NCBI GenBank assembly: GCA_017940415.1
Contig: JAGAYR010000031.1
Span: 1 to 58,333, forward strand
Reading direction: 5' to 3'
Length of the DNA: 58,333 nucleotides
Source of the DNA: Lachnospiraceae bacterium
Lineage (GTDB): Bacteria > Bacillota > Clostridia > Lachnospirales > Lachnospiraceae
A model generated the notes under the pieces. The model saw only the letters and a list, made by a program, of their open reading frames with translations, had not been told where the DNA came from and did no database searches. Position 1 is the first letter of the stretch; the number at the start of each line of letters is the position of its first letter. Below, piece by piece: positions 31,341 to 40,538 of this stretch. Made by a program: the position numbers and the translations under genes.

Positions 31341-32189
31341 ATGGATAAAAACAGCACATATAAACTTTCAAACGGCGTTGAAATTCCTGCAATCGGATTC
31401 GGCATGTGGCAGACTCCCGATGACAAGACCGGTGTGAATGCGGTAGTAAGCGCAATAAATGCAGGATACAAACATATCGATACCGCAGTCATCTACGGAA
31501 ATGAGGACTGCGTAGGCAAGGGTATCAAGCTTGCGGGTGCGGACAGAAAAGATTTGTTCCTTACCACCAAGATCTGGAACGATGCCCACAGCTATGACGG
31601 AGTAATGAAGTCTTTTGACGAATCTCTGAAGAAGATGCAGACGGATTATGTGGATCTTCTTCTTATACACTGGCCCAATCCCATTGCCATAAGAGACAGA
31701 TGGGCTGAGGCAAATGCCGATACATGGAGAGCAATGGAAGATCTCTATGAGGCAGGTAAAGTAAGAGCAATCGGTATCAGTAACTTCCGCCGTCATCACA
31801 TAGATGCGCTTCTTAAAACAGCGAAGATCGTACCTATGGTAAACCAGATCAAACTCTGCCCCGGCGAAACTCAGGCAGATACCGTAGCATATAGCAGAGA
31901 AAAAGGAATGCTTCTCGAAGCATACAGCCCTCTTGGGACCGGACAGATCTTTGATGTTCGCGAGATGAAAGCACTTGCGGCAAAATACAACAGAAGTATC
32001 GCCCAGATCTGTATAAGATGGAGTCTTCAGATGGGATTCCTTCCTTTACCCAAGTCGGTAACACCTTCCAGAATCGAAGAAAATCTTAAGGTATTTGACT
32101 TCGAACTTGATGAGGCGGATGTTAAACTTCTTGCGGGACTTGACGGTTGCGTAGGCTACGCAAGCGATCCCGATACAAGAACGTTTTAA
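31341..32189 (+). CDS. Aldo/keto reductase
   Basis: This 282-aa NAD(P)H-dependent reductase has the AKR barrel motifs: GFGMWQTPDD, HIDTAVIYGNEDCVG (catalytic Asp and Tyr), DLLLIHWPNP (catalytic His) and AIGISNFRRHHID; the C-terminal PKSVTPSRIEENLKVFDF binds the cofactor phosphate. It resembles the 2,5-diketo-D-gluconate reductase group. The start at 31341 follows AGGAGGGTGCACAAA. A terminator precedes and follows, so it is monocistronic. Confidence 0.92.
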   Translation: MDKNSTYKLSNGVEIPAIGFGMWQTPDDKTGVNAVVSAINAGYKHIDTAVIYGNEDCVGKGIKLAGADRKDLFLTTKIWNDAHSYDGVMKSFDESLKKMQTDYVDLLLIHWPNPIAIRDRWAEANADTWRAMEDLYEAGKVRAIGISNFRRHHIDALLKTAKIVPMVNQIKLCPGETQADTVAYSREKGMLLEAYSPLGTGQIFDVREMKALAAKYNRSIAQICIRWSLQMGFLPLPKSVTPSRIEENLKVFDFELDEADVKLLAGLDGCVGYASDPDTRTF

Positions 32190-32198
32190 TATCATATT

Positions 32199-32254
32199 GT
32201 GAGTCGGGAAAAAGCCGAGGGGTTGCGGCTTTCTGGCTCACTGTTTTTATTTTT
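32199..32254 (+). terminator. Rho-independent terminator
   Basis: GTGAG/CTCAC with an inner AAAGCCG/CGGCTTT stem, followed by TGTTTTTATTTTT. Confidence 0.75.
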
Positions 32255-32277
32255 CAGCTTAGGGGATTTTTATAAAA

Positions 32278-35200
32278 ATGGATATTTTCAAAATTGATAC
32301 AAGGATCGATAAGATCTTAAGTGAACTTTCAATAGATGAAAAGCTGCATATGCTTGCTTCGGGTTCCGAAGGTGTAGAGCGCCTTGGTATCCCTGAAAGC
32401 CTTCTTGGCGGGGAGGCTGCACACGGAGTTGTTGCACGCTCCCAGAGAGAGGGGGAGATCATTAAAGATACCACCACTTCCTTTCCACAGCCCATCGGCA
32501 TGAGTTCTTCATGGGACAAGGAGGCCATTCATGAAGCAGGCAAGGTTGTGGGCAAAGAAGCCAGAATAGAATATAACAACCGTCCCTGGGGCGGATTATC
32601 CAGATGGGCTCCGACGGTCGATCTGTTAAGAGATCCCAGATGGGGCAGAAACGAAGAAGCATACGGAGAAGATCCCGTTCAGGTGGGCACCATGGCTTCC
32701 GAGTATGTAAGGGGAATGCAGGGTGATGATAAAGATCATCTTATGGCGGCTTCAACCCTTAAGCATTTCTATTCCAACAATACGGAAATAGGAAGAGGCT
32801 GGAAGAATTCAAGCATAAGTCCCCGCAATAAATTTGAATTGTATGTCGAACCTTTCAGACGCTGCATAGAAGATGGCGGCGCTGAGGGCGTCATGACTGC
32901 ATATAATCGCATCAACGGAGTGCTAGGTCTTTTTAACGAGGAAGTAAACACTCTTCTGAAAAAAGAATTCGGACTTACCCATGCGGTATCGGACGGCGGA
33001 GCAATGGAACTTTCCGCATCTTTTGCTCACGCAACTTCCATGGATGCGGAGACTGTTGCAAGATCCATAAAAGCAGGTGTTGATGCATTGAGCGGAAGAC
33101 CTCAGGCTGTTTATGAGGGAGCAAAGGAAGCATACGAACTCGGTATACTTACCGAAGACGATATGGATACCGCTATCAAAAATGTCTACAGGACCAAGAT
33201 CAGACTGGGACTTTTTGAAGAACGTAAAGATGATCTTGGAAAACTTTGCAGTGAAGCGGCTGCTATAGTATGCAAGGATTTAACAGACAGATCCCTTGTT
33301 CTTCTTAAGAATGCCGGTAAACTTCCCATGGCAGAATCGGATCTCAAAGATACGGTTCTCATCGGACCTGTCGGTGACAAGTGGTACATGGACTGGTATG
33401 CGGGAGAGGCAGCTGCTGAAATATCACTTCTCGACGGATTATCGGAATATGTACCTGACATTAAATATGTGGATGCATGTGACAGGATTGTCATAAAATC
33501 CGGAGATAAATTCCTTGGTGAAGACGAAGAGGGAAGATTTGTTTTATCGGATTCTCCGATGACTTATGTATTGGAAGACTGGGGTGAAGGATCCTACACC
33601 CTTAGAAATGATGTGACCGGAAAGTATCTTCAGACACATCTTGCATCCGATGCGATTGAAGGGATAGCTGCAGCTGAAGAAGCGGGAAATGGTAAGGCGG
33701 CAATAACAGGTAAAGTCTATGCGGATTCCGACAGGATCTTCAGCTGGTTTGATCTTGAAGTATTCAGGATGGATAAGACTTCTTCCGGGACAGTAATGCG
33801 CGACCGCTTCGGTAACAGATTATATGCGGATAAAGACGGATATATTGTCACGGCACCTGAAAATGTTCCCGGTCTTAATTCGATTGTTTTTGAAACGGAA
33901 GTTGTAAGATGCGGCATTGAAGAAGCGGTGGATGCTGCGATTAACGCAGGTAAGGTTATCCTGGCTTTGGGACATAACCCCATGGTGAATGCCAAGGAAG
34001 AGATAGACAGAGAAACCATCGAATTTATTCCTTATCAGCAGAAGCTTTTCGATGAGTTATATAAAGTAAAGCCCGAAGTTGTTGTCGTACTCATGAGCGA
34101 CTATCCCTTTGCTCTTAATGAGATTAATGACAAAGCAGCGGCAATACTCTGGTCTTCAACCGGTTCTCAGTGCATGGGATCATCCATAGCAGATGCACTT
34201 ATCGGAAAGGTTCATCCCGCAGGAAGACTTACACAGACATGGTACAAGTCGGACAAGGATCTTCCTTCGATCGATGATTATGACATCATCGGAAAAGAAA
34301 GAACCTACAGATATTTTAAGGGTGATGTGCTATATCCTTTCGGATACGGACTTACATACACTAAGTTTAAATACGGTGATCTGAAAGTAGCATCGTCAGT
34401 GAATGTAAAACATGATGATGATAAATGTAAATCCGGATTTACCGGGGTTTACAGCTCCGTAAAGAATGCAGGAACAATTACCGCAGAACTTACCGTTACC
34501 AATGAAGGAAAGCTTACATCCGATGAAGTTGTTCAGGTCTATGTCAAGGTTCCTGACGGAAGATGCAGGAAACCCGTTAAACAGCTCATTGGATTTGAAA
34601 GAGTAAGAAACATTGAACCCGGCGAAGCACGCAAGGTTACTATCACTGTTCCGGCAAGAGAGCTTGCTTACTATGATGTGATAAGTGAGTCACTTATCAT
34701 TGAAAGCGGTAAGTATGAGATCCTGGCAGGTTCATCCAGTAAAGATCTGTCTGTATCTCAGATGATAGAGATAGAAGGTGTAACAACCGGACTTCGTGAC
34801 ATGAAAGAGAGGATCAAAGCCGATCACTATGATGAACAGTCAGGCTCCCAGATCGTTGAGGGTCTTTATGGATTTAGCGCACTTATGGCAGATGGCCCCA
34901 ATGTATACGATCCTGATGCAAACGGAAGATTTACGGCAACATATGGCAGCTGTCTTATCCCCGAAAAATCCGGGAAGTTCAGACTTCACGGATATGCTTC
35001 CGGGGATGCGACCGTCAGGGTCTATGTAGATGATAAAAAGGCCGGAGAGATTACTCTTAATACAAGAGATTATGAGACAAAGCCTTCGGAGATCAGAAAC
35101 CATATGCCGAGAGCGGAGGAGTGTGAGGCACTTCATAAAAAGTCACGTACTCTGATGTGGGCGGATATACTTATCCCGCTTGATGCAGAGGTGATCGGAA

Positions 35201-35289
35201 AACTTGATCTTAAAGAAGGTCATTCAATCCGGATCGAAGCAGATGGTCCCTTTAAGTACGACTGGTTTATGATCAGGACTGAAGAATAA
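32278..35289 (+). CDS. Glycoside hydrolase family 3 enzyme with inserted and C-terminal accessory domains
   Basis: This 1003-aa enzyme lacks a signal peptide and should act in the cytoplasm on imported oligosaccharides (beta-glucosidase or beta-xylosidase type). The N-terminal barrel holds WGRNEEAYGEDP, KHFYSNNTE and the nucleophile Asp239 in AVSDGGAME. The second domain (from about 325) is interrupted at about 405-545 by a segment that looks like a beta-trefoil (YTLRNDVTGKYLQ, FGNRLYADKDGYIV). A fibronectin III-like domain (about 735-800) and a C-terminal jelly-roll-like domain (about 835-1003) follow. Substrate cannot be fixed from sequence. Confidence 0.9.
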   Translation: MDIFKIDTRIDKILSELSIDEKLHMLASGSEGVERLGIPESLLGGEAAHGVVARSQREGEIIKDTTTSFPQPIGMSSSWDKEAIHEAGKVVGKEARIEYNNRPWGGLSRWAPTVDLLRDPRWGRNEEAYGEDPVQVGTMASEYVRGMQGDDKDHLMAASTLKHFYSNNTEIGRGWKNSSISPRNKFELYVEPFRRCIEDGGAEGVMTAYNRINGVLGLFNEEVNTLLKKEFGLTHAVSDGGAMELSASFAHATSMDAETVARSIKAGVDALSGRPQAVYEGAKEAYELGILTEDDMDTAIKNVYRTKIRLGLFEERKDDLGKLCSEAAAIVCKDLTDRSLVLLKNAGKLPMAESDLKDTVLIGPVGDKWYMDWYAGEAAAEISLLDGLSEYVPDIKYVDACDRIVIKSGDKFLGEDEEGRFVLSDSPMTYVLEDWGEGSYTLRNDVTGKYLQTHLASDAIEGIAAAEEAGNGKAAITGKVYADSDRIFSWFDLEVFRMDKTSSGTVMRDRFGNRLYADKDGYIVTAPENVPGLNSIVFETEVVRCGIEEAVDAAINAGKVILALGHNPMVNAKEEIDRETIEFIPYQQKLFDELYKVKPEVVVVLMSDYPFALNEINDKAAAILWSSTGSQCMGSSIADALIGKVHPAGRLTQTWYKSDKDLPSIDDYDIIGKERTYRYFKGDVLYPFGYGLTYTKFKYGDLKVASSVNVKHDDDKCKSGFTGVYSSVKNAGTITAELTVTNEGKLTSDEVVQVYVKVPDGRCRKPVKQLIGFERVRNIEPGEARKVTITVPARELAYYDVISESLIIESGKYEILAGSSSKDLSVSQMIEIEGVTTGLRDMKERIKADHYDEQSGSQIVEGLYGFSALMADGPNVYDPDANGRFTATYGSCLIPEKSGKFRLHGYASGDATVRVYVDDKKAGEITLNTRDYETKPSEIRNHMPRAEECEALHKKSRTLMWADILIPLDAEVIGKLDLKEGHSIRIEADGPFKYDWFMIRTEE

Positions 35290-35380
35290 AACCTTTCGGA
35301 GGATAAGAAATACAGAAAACCCGCGTTTTATGTGCTTCAGAAATTCTATATGTCCATGACATAAGGCAGGAGGAAAAAAT

Positions 35381-36100
35381 ATGTCTGATATTGTAATGGT
35401 AACGGGATGCGGAAGAAACTACGCTCTCGGATACAACATAGCCTTGAGATATCTTGAAGCGGGAGATACGGTTATCGCAACGATCCGTAAGCCTTCACCC
35501 GATATCGATGCGCTTAAGGAAAAGTTCGGAGATAAGCTTATAGTTGCAATGTTCGATCTCCTTGATACCGCATCTGTCAAAGAAGCAGCAGCCAAGGTGG
35601 CTGATCAGGTAGACCATATCGATATTCTCATCAATAATGCGGTGGGAGTCGCACCTGATGTTGATAAGGGATTCTTTGATGCGGATCTTGATAACATACC
35701 ACGCACACTGGATATCATATCTGTCGGTGCACTCAGAGTTATTAAAGCATTCTATTCATTGCTTCACTCAGCACCCGGAACAGCGCTCATCATGAACATT
35801 TCATCCGAAGCAGGAAGTATCGAGAAGTGTTACAGAACCACCGGTATGGATTACGGAATGGGTAAGGCAGCTCTTAACATGGCCACCATGTATCTCTACA
35901 ACACGTTTAAGGATGAGAAGAAGATAAATATCTTCACCGTTCATCCCGGATGGATCCGCACAAACGGCAAAGAAGACAATCCTGCGCCTCTTTCATCCTA
36001 CGAGGCAGCAGGCATTCTCAAAGACCTCTTTGCAAAGAGACGCGAAGATTTTACAGGACACAGATTTATTACAAACGAAGGAATAGATTATCCGTTCTGA
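35381..36100 (+). CDS. Short-chain dehydrogenase/reductase (SDR)
   Basis: This 239-aa protein has an SDR Rossmann fold: VTGCGRNYALGYNIA (glycine-rich cofactor loop), LINNAVG (NNAG-like) and the catalytic YGMGK with an upstream Ser in MNISSEAG. NAD(P)-dependent oxidoreductase of unknown substrate. RBS GGCAGGAGG. It ends 12 nt before a nitroreductase gene and is probably cotranscribed with it. Confidence 0.88.
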   Translation: MSDIVMVTGCGRNYALGYNIALRYLEAGDTVIATIRKPSPDIDALKEKFGDKLIVAMFDLLDTASVKEAAAKVADQVDHIDILINNAVGVAPDVDKGFFDADLDNIPRTLDIISVGALRVIKAFYSLLHSAPGTALIMNISSEAGSIEKCYRTTGMDYGMGKAALNMATMYLYNTFKDEKKINIFTVHPGWIRTNGKEDNPAPLSSYEAAGILKDLFAKRREDFTGHRFITNEGIDYPF

Positions 36101-36112
36101 AAGGAGACAGAT

Positions 36113-36637
36113 ATGAACGAAACACTCAAAGTACTTGAGACAAGAAGAAGCTGCAGAAACTTCAAGCCCGATATGATCTCCAAAGAAGATCTCGAGGCTA
36201 TCGTAAAAGCCGGAACCTATGCACCTACCGGAATGGGTAAGCAGAGTCCCATCATCATTACCGTAACAGATAAAAATACCCGCGATGAAATATCCGAGGC
36301 TAACAGAAAGATCGGAGGATGGGGTGAAGGATTTGACCCCTTCTACGGCGCTCCCGTAATCCTGATTGTCCTTGCCAATAAGGAAGTCGGCACATATCTC
36401 TATGACGGATCTCTCGTAATGGGTAATCTTATGAACGCTGCAGAAAGCCTCGGCATTAACAGCATTTGGATCCACAGAGCCAAGGAAGAGTTCGAGTCAG
36501 ACTTCGGCAAGAGCCTCTTGAAGAAGCTGGGTATCGAAGGCGACTTCGAAGGCATCGGTCACTGCGCACTTGGCTACGCCGCTGAGCCCGTTAAAGAGCC
36601 TGTCCCCAGAAAAGAGAACTACGTTTATTACATTTGA
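36113..36637 (+). CDS. Nitroreductase family protein
   Basis: This 174-aa flavoprotein has the family start LETRRSCRNFKPD (FMN phosphate binding), GTYAPTGMGKQSP and, near the end, GHCALGYAAEPVKEPVPRKE. Such dimeric FMN enzymes reduce nitro compounds, quinones or enones with NAD(P)H. It follows AAAGGAGACAGAT and is second in a two-gene unit with the SDR. A terminator lies 55 nt downstream. Confidence 0.92.
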   Translation: MNETLKVLETRRSCRNFKPDMISKEDLEAIVKAGTYAPTGMGKQSPIIITVTDKNTRDEISEANRKIGGWGEGFDPFYGAPVILIVLANKEVGTYLYDGSLVMGNLMNAAESLGINSIWIHRAKEEFESDFGKSLLKKLGIEGDFEGIGHCALGYAAEPVKEPVPRKENYVYYI

Positions 36638-36692
36638 TTTAATTACATCATTTAGGGGTTGAATGGTGAAATTGAATAAAGGGAAAGATTTT

Positions 36693-36728
36693 GGAGCCTC
36701 GGAAAGATACCCGGGGCTCCGTTTTTTT
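36693..36728 (+). terminator. Rho-independent terminator
   Basis: GGAGCCTCGG (36693-36702) pairs with CCGGGGCTCC (36711-36720), followed by GTTTTTTT. Confidence 0.85.
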
Positions 36729-36792
36729 GTGTAATCATCAGAAAATTATCGTATAATTATATATAGTTGCTTCAAGACTATGGGGGCCCAAT

Positions 36793-37515
36793 ATGGCTAT
36801 ATGGAATCCCTGGCATGGGTGTACAAAACATAGCCCCGGATGTGCGAATTGTTATGTGTACAGAAGGGATGAGAGTATCGGTAAAGATGCATCTATTGTA
36901 ACTAAGACAGGTGATTATGATCTTCCGATTAAGAGGAACCGGCATGGTGAGTATAAGCTGACACCTGCTGACGGTGTTGTTTATGCTTGCATGACATCTG
37001 ACTTCTTCCTGGATACTGCAGATGAGTGGAGACAGGGAGTCTGGGATATGATAAGGGAGAGGAGTGATCTTGATTTCTTTATCATAACCAAGAGGATAGA
37101 TCGTTTTGAAGAGTGTAAACCGGCTGACTGGGGTGACGGATGGGATCATGTGGCCATATGCAGTACATGTGAGAATCAGGACAGAGCAGATTTTAGACTT
37201 CCTTACTTGATAAATGCTCCGATCAAACACAGATTTATTGCATCCGAGCCGATGCTGGAAGAGATACATATTGAAAAGTATCTTGAGACGGGACTGATAG
37301 AAAAAGTTGTCTGCGGTGGCGAATCCGGACCTAAAGCAAGACCCTGCGATTTTGAATGGATCAAGGCGATGCGAAAGCAATGCGTTGAATATAACGTGGA
37401 GTTTTTCTTTAAACAGACAGGTGCCGTATTCATTAAAGACGGTAAGACTTATCACATAGAAAGAAAGCTTCAAGGTTCACAGGCCAGAAAGGCGAAGATG
37501 GATTATGTTCCGTAG
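36793..37515 (+). CDS. DUF5131 (phage Gp37/Gp68-like) family protein
   Basis: This 240-aa protein begins with IWNPWHGCTKHSPGCANCY, the family signature of three closely spaced cysteines (CxxxxxxCxxC) suggestive of an iron-sulfur cluster as in radical SAM enzymes. VCGGESGPKARP and FFFKQTG are other family motifs. The biochemical role is not settled. The gene may be mobile since the family is frequent in phages, but no phage gene is nearby. The membrane protein gene follows after 2 nt. Confidence 0.85.
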   Translation: MAIWNPWHGCTKHSPGCANCYVYRRDESIGKDASIVTKTGDYDLPIKRNRHGEYKLTPADGVVYACMTSDFFLDTADEWRQGVWDMIRERSDLDFFIITKRIDRFEECKPADWGDGWDHVAICSTCENQDRADFRLPYLINAPIKHRFIASEPMLEEIHIEKYLETGLIEKVVCGGESGPKARPCDFEWIKAMRKQCVEYNVEFFFKQTGAVFIKDGKTYHIERKLQGSQARKAKMDYVP

Positions 37516-37517
37516 GA

Positions 37518-37949
37518 ATGGTATTTCTGTTTATGATTTTATCTGTAGTTAAAATAGTATTTCAAATTGCACTTTGGATATGGTTTCTCGGTTGTACAAC
37601 AACTTATAGATTCGGGAAATACACCCTCGTTGAAGGGATGGGGATAAAAAGTGCAGAGTATGTTACACTATGTCTGTATAGCGTAGCCCTTATTACCTAT
37701 TATTTTGTAAGACCTTTCGGAAAATGGATTCTGTTTTTCATTTTGCTTCTCTGGCTGATAGTACAATTCTTTTGTCACTGGTATTACACGATTTTCGGTG
37801 CTTCCGAGCAGAAGCTTAAAGGATACAATGAGTGTTTCAACAATACGGTACGTATTTTTCCTATGAGTGAAACCAGGCTTGTTCCTGATCTGTATCATAT
37901 TGTTCAACATTTATTGATGCTGGTAAACATTGTTTTATGTTTGGTTTGA
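37518..37949 (+). CDS. Small multi-pass membrane protein, unknown
   Basis: This 143-aa protein has three or four hydrophobic helices (residues 3-24, 47-65, 68-90 and 124-142). Motifs such as CTTTYRFGKYTL and CHWYYTIFG separate them. No family is recognised. The RBS is weak and the start lies 2 nt after the DUF5131 stop, suggesting coupled translation; the ThpR gene starts 4 nt after its end. Confidence 0.6.
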   Translation: MVFLFMILSVVKIVFQIALWIWFLGCTTTYRFGKYTLVEGMGIKSAEYVTLCLYSVALITYYFVRPFGKWILFFILLLWLIVQFFCHWYYTIFGASEQKLKGYNECFNNTVRIFPMSETRLVPDLYHIVQHLLMLVNIVLCLV

Positions 37950-37953
37950 TAGT

Positions 37954-38460
37954 ATGAGATTATTTATCGCTATACAATTTGATCCCTCTATCATCGATTC
38001 TTTATCGGAATTCCAGGATGAACTTCGCGAGGAGGGAGTGACCGGGAACTTTACTTCGAAGGAGAACCTGCATTTAACTCTTTCTTTTATCGGAGATTAC
38101 AATGATCCTGATGCGGTGCTGGATGCGATGGAAGAGTCAAACTTCAGACCGTTTGATATCAGTCTTGATGGAGTGGGACATTTCGGAGATTTGTTCTGGA
38201 TAGGACTTGCAGACAATCCTGCATTGCATGCTTATGTTAAAAGGCTGAGACACTGTCTTGCTGATGCGGGTATTCCTTTTGACAAGAAGCGTTTCTCACC
38301 TCATATCACTTTGGTGCGGAAAATAGGATATAAGTACGGCGATGAGATTCCTGTATATCATGTGCCGAAGGGTAAGATGAGAGTTGAAAGTATTTCACTA
38401 ATGCGTTCGGACAGAGGAAAGCACGGAATGATCTACACTGAGATCGGCGCTATCGAGTAA
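37954..38460 (+). CDS. thpR: RNA 2',3'-cyclic phosphodiesterase (ThpR/LigT)
   Basis: This 168-aa protein has the two HxTx motifs of the 2H phosphoesterase fold: HLTLSFIGDY and HITLVRKIGY, and the N-terminal MRLFIAIQFD. The enzyme hydrolyses 2',3'-cyclic phosphates at RNA ends. The start at 37954 is the first ATG with the family N-terminus. It is part of a tight cluster from 36793 to 39724. Confidence 0.92.
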   Translation: MRLFIAIQFDPSIIDSLSEFQDELREEGVTGNFTSKENLHLTLSFIGDYNDPDAVLDAMEESNFRPFDISLDGVGHFGDLFWIGLADNPALHAYVKRLRHCLADAGIPFDKKRFSPHITLVRKIGYKYGDEIPVYHVPKGKMRVESISLMRSDRGKHGMIYTEIGAIE

Positions 38461-38470
38461 GGAGATTAAT

Positions 38471-39724
38471 ATGAGACTTGCTACTCTTTCGGAACATGAG
38501 ATTATCATAACTCTTATTGCTCTGGCACTTCTGCTTCTTGCGGCATTTGTGTTCGGAAGCCTTATGGAACTTATCAAGGGACCGAGAGTTGTTGGAGAAA
38601 TTCTTGGCGGAATGATCCTTGGCGGAAGCTGTTTGTTCCTTCTTTTGCCGGGAATGTCGGAGAAGATCTTTTTTGCGTATGCTGAAGAGGGTAAGGTATT
38701 AAATATCTTCTATCAGCTGGGACTGATATTTCTTATGTTCCTGTCCGGATACAATACGGATATCAAGATGGATAAGTCCAATGCGAAGACTATAAGTCTT
38801 GTTTTTGTGGGTGCAACGTTTCTTCCCATGCTCGGAAGTATTCCTTTCTTCGGGATGTTTGAAGAGTATTTCAAAGGACCTGCCGGAAATGAAGTGTCAT
38901 ACAAACTTGTATTTGCCATAGGTGTAGCTATTACTTCTATTCCCGTCATATCGAAGATATTTTTTGATATGGGGATCATGAATAAGGCTTTTTCGAACAC
39001 GGTGCTTACGGTTTCTACTTTCCAGGATCTGTGTCTGTGGATTCTGCTAAATGTGGCAACACGTATAGCTCAGTCCGGAGAGATAAAGCTTGTAGAGATG
39101 ATCGTGATAGTTATCGTGACCATCGGAATATTTGTAGCGATAGCTATTATCTCCAAATTCATCAAGCAGGTTAAGAATCAGTGGAAGGCTAACACTTTCT
39201 ATTCAATCTCTTTTGCGGTGCTGATGTTTACCTGTGGTCTTTTGTATATGATCGGTATTAACATCATGTATTCTGCTTTCGTAGTGGGATATCTGATCAA
39301 GGCGATATTCGGAACAGAAGAAACTGTTAAGACGAGAATGCATTTCCTGGAAAACATCGCGTTTTCATTTTTCATTCCGATCTATTTTGCACTTGTGGGT
39401 ATTCAGTTAAATGTTATTCATGATTTTTCAATCGCGAGATTTGCTTTGTTTTTCGCGATAGCTTTCGGATTGGAATTTGTAGGAACCTTCGTACTTCTGA
39501 TGTTCTCGGGACTGAAGATGAGTACGAGAATGAATTTTGCCATAACCATGAATGCGAGAGGCGGCCCCGGTATTGTACTTGCAACTGTTGCTTATTCGTA
39601 TGAGATCATCAGTCTGGAGTTTTTTACTGTGCTGATACTGACGACTATGGTGAGCTCGATGATCGCAGGTTATTATCTGAGGCTGCAGCAGAAGAGGGAC
39701 GCGAAGGTATTTGATGAGTTGTGA
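38471..39724 (+). CDS. Cation:proton antiporter (CPA2/Kef type)
   Basis: This 417-aa protein has about twelve membrane helices. The family segments GPRVVGEILGGMILGG and QLGLIFLMFLSGYNTDI are near the N-terminus, and NARGGPGIVLATVAY near the end. It lacks a cytoplasmic TrkA-N domain. It probably exchanges Na+ or K+ for protons in pH or ion homeostasis. RBS AAGGAGATTAAT. Confidence 0.88.
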   Translation: MRLATLSEHEIIITLIALALLLLAAFVFGSLMELIKGPRVVGEILGGMILGGSCLFLLLPGMSEKIFFAYAEEGKVLNIFYQLGLIFLMFLSGYNTDIKMDKSNAKTISLVFVGATFLPMLGSIPFFGMFEEYFKGPAGNEVSYKLVFAIGVAITSIPVISKIFFDMGIMNKAFSNTVLTVSTFQDLCLWILLNVATRIAQSGEIKLVEMIVIVIVTIGIFVAIAIISKFIKQVKNQWKANTFYSISFAVLMFTCGLLYMIGINIMYSAFVVGYLIKAIFGTEETVKTRMHFLENIAFSFFIPIYFALVGIQLNVIHDFSIARFALFFAIAFGLEFVGTFVLLMFSGLKMSTRMNFAITMNARGGPGIVLATVAYSYEIISLEFFTVLILTTMVSSMIAGYYLRLQQKRDAKVFDEL

Positions 39725-39728
39725 GTTT

Positions 39729-39753
39729 AACCCCGGGATGAATCCCGGGGTTT
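39729..39753 (+). terminator. Probable terminator after the antiporter gene
   Basis: AACCCCGGGA pairs with TCCCGGGGTT, followed by TTACTTATG; the T-run is short. Confidence 0.6.
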
Positions 39754-39757
39754 ACTT

Positions 39758-40011
39758 ATGTAACCCCATATGTTATTTTCTATGCACAGTTTAATAATCG
39801 AATGATGGTTGGAAGTTCAGGGAGTTCTCCCGATTAATCCATAGATTTGGTTTGAAATGTTTGTTTTTTGCTTTGAAGATTTTTACATTCAGCGGATTAT
39901 CTCAAATTCGCAGACACTTCCCTCAGGAGATTCAATGTAGACGGAAACATACTTGTGAGTATGGTTCCTTATTTGTGTTGGATGTTTTTTGTTGAATTCT
40001 TGGAGGTGGAT
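39758..40011. other. Non-coding stretch, possible minus-strand relic
   Basis: About 250 nt hold no complete gene. On the minus strand a frame ending at 39889 reads KYVSVYIESPEGSVCEFEIIR, which has the look of a protein C-terminus, but no start or upstream part exists, so it may be the end of a lost gene. Confidence 0.3.
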
Positions 40012-40386
40012 TTGGCTATTTTAACTCAAAACGGGGTACATCTAAAGGAACATGAATACCATACCGTTAAAACATTATTAGAAAAGGGATATGATGTTGA
40101 ATTGATTCCGCCTTCCAAGATAAAGGGGTTACGCATGCCTGATATTATGATACAAGGATTATCTTGGGAGATTAAGTCACCGCAGGGAGATGGGAAGAAG
40201 GTATTTAAAAATACTCTACAGAATGCTTCACATCAATCACAAAATACAATTATAGATCTTAGACGTTGTAGAGTTGATGAACAAAGATCGATAAAGGAGC
40301 TTGAGCACTATTTTATATTATCTAAGAGATTAAAAAGGATGAAGATTATATTAAAAACTGAAGAAATCATTGACTTTGTCAAGTGA
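40012..40386 (+). CDS. Stand-alone CdiA_C-type tRNA nuclease domain protein
   Basis: This 124-aa protein matches the C-terminal tRNase domain found in CdiA and related polymorphic toxins: EYHTVKTLLEKGYDVELIPPS, here shown by its HTVKTLL and DVELIPPSKIKG parts, MPDIMIQG, WEIKSPQG and DLRR. The TTG start at 40012 is preferred because GGAGGTGGA lies just upstream. No delivery domain and no immunity gene are attached. AT-rich composition differs from the surrounding genes and hints at transfer. It may act as an internal nuclease or be a remnant of a toxin cassette. Confidence 0.7.
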   Translation: MAILTQNGVHLKEHEYHTVKTLLEKGYDVELIPPSKIKGLRMPDIMIQGLSWEIKSPQGDGKKVFKNTLQNASHQSQNTIIDLRRCRVDEQRSIKELEHYFILSKRLKRMKIILKTEEIIDFVK

Positions 40387-40410
40387 TTAGGGGTATATTC
40401 TAATCACAAA

Positions 40411-40517
40411 GAGAGCAGGTCTGCATTGGATATGTGCGGTACACTGCTCTCGTTCTCTATATATCTATTGTATAGTATTGTAATGTTACAGCCCTTGGGG
40501 GAGAATCCCGAGGGCTG
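40411..40517 (+). other. Hairpins between the nuclease gene and the YbaK gene
   Basis: GAGAGCAG (40411-40418) pairs with CTGCTCTC (40444-40451) and is followed by GTTCTCT, a possible terminator of the nuclease gene. A second stem, CAGCCCTTGGG/CCCGAGGGCTG (40489-40517), lies just ahead of the YbaK RBS. Confidence 0.45.
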
Positions 40518-40538
40518 ATTTAGAATTTGGAGATCATT

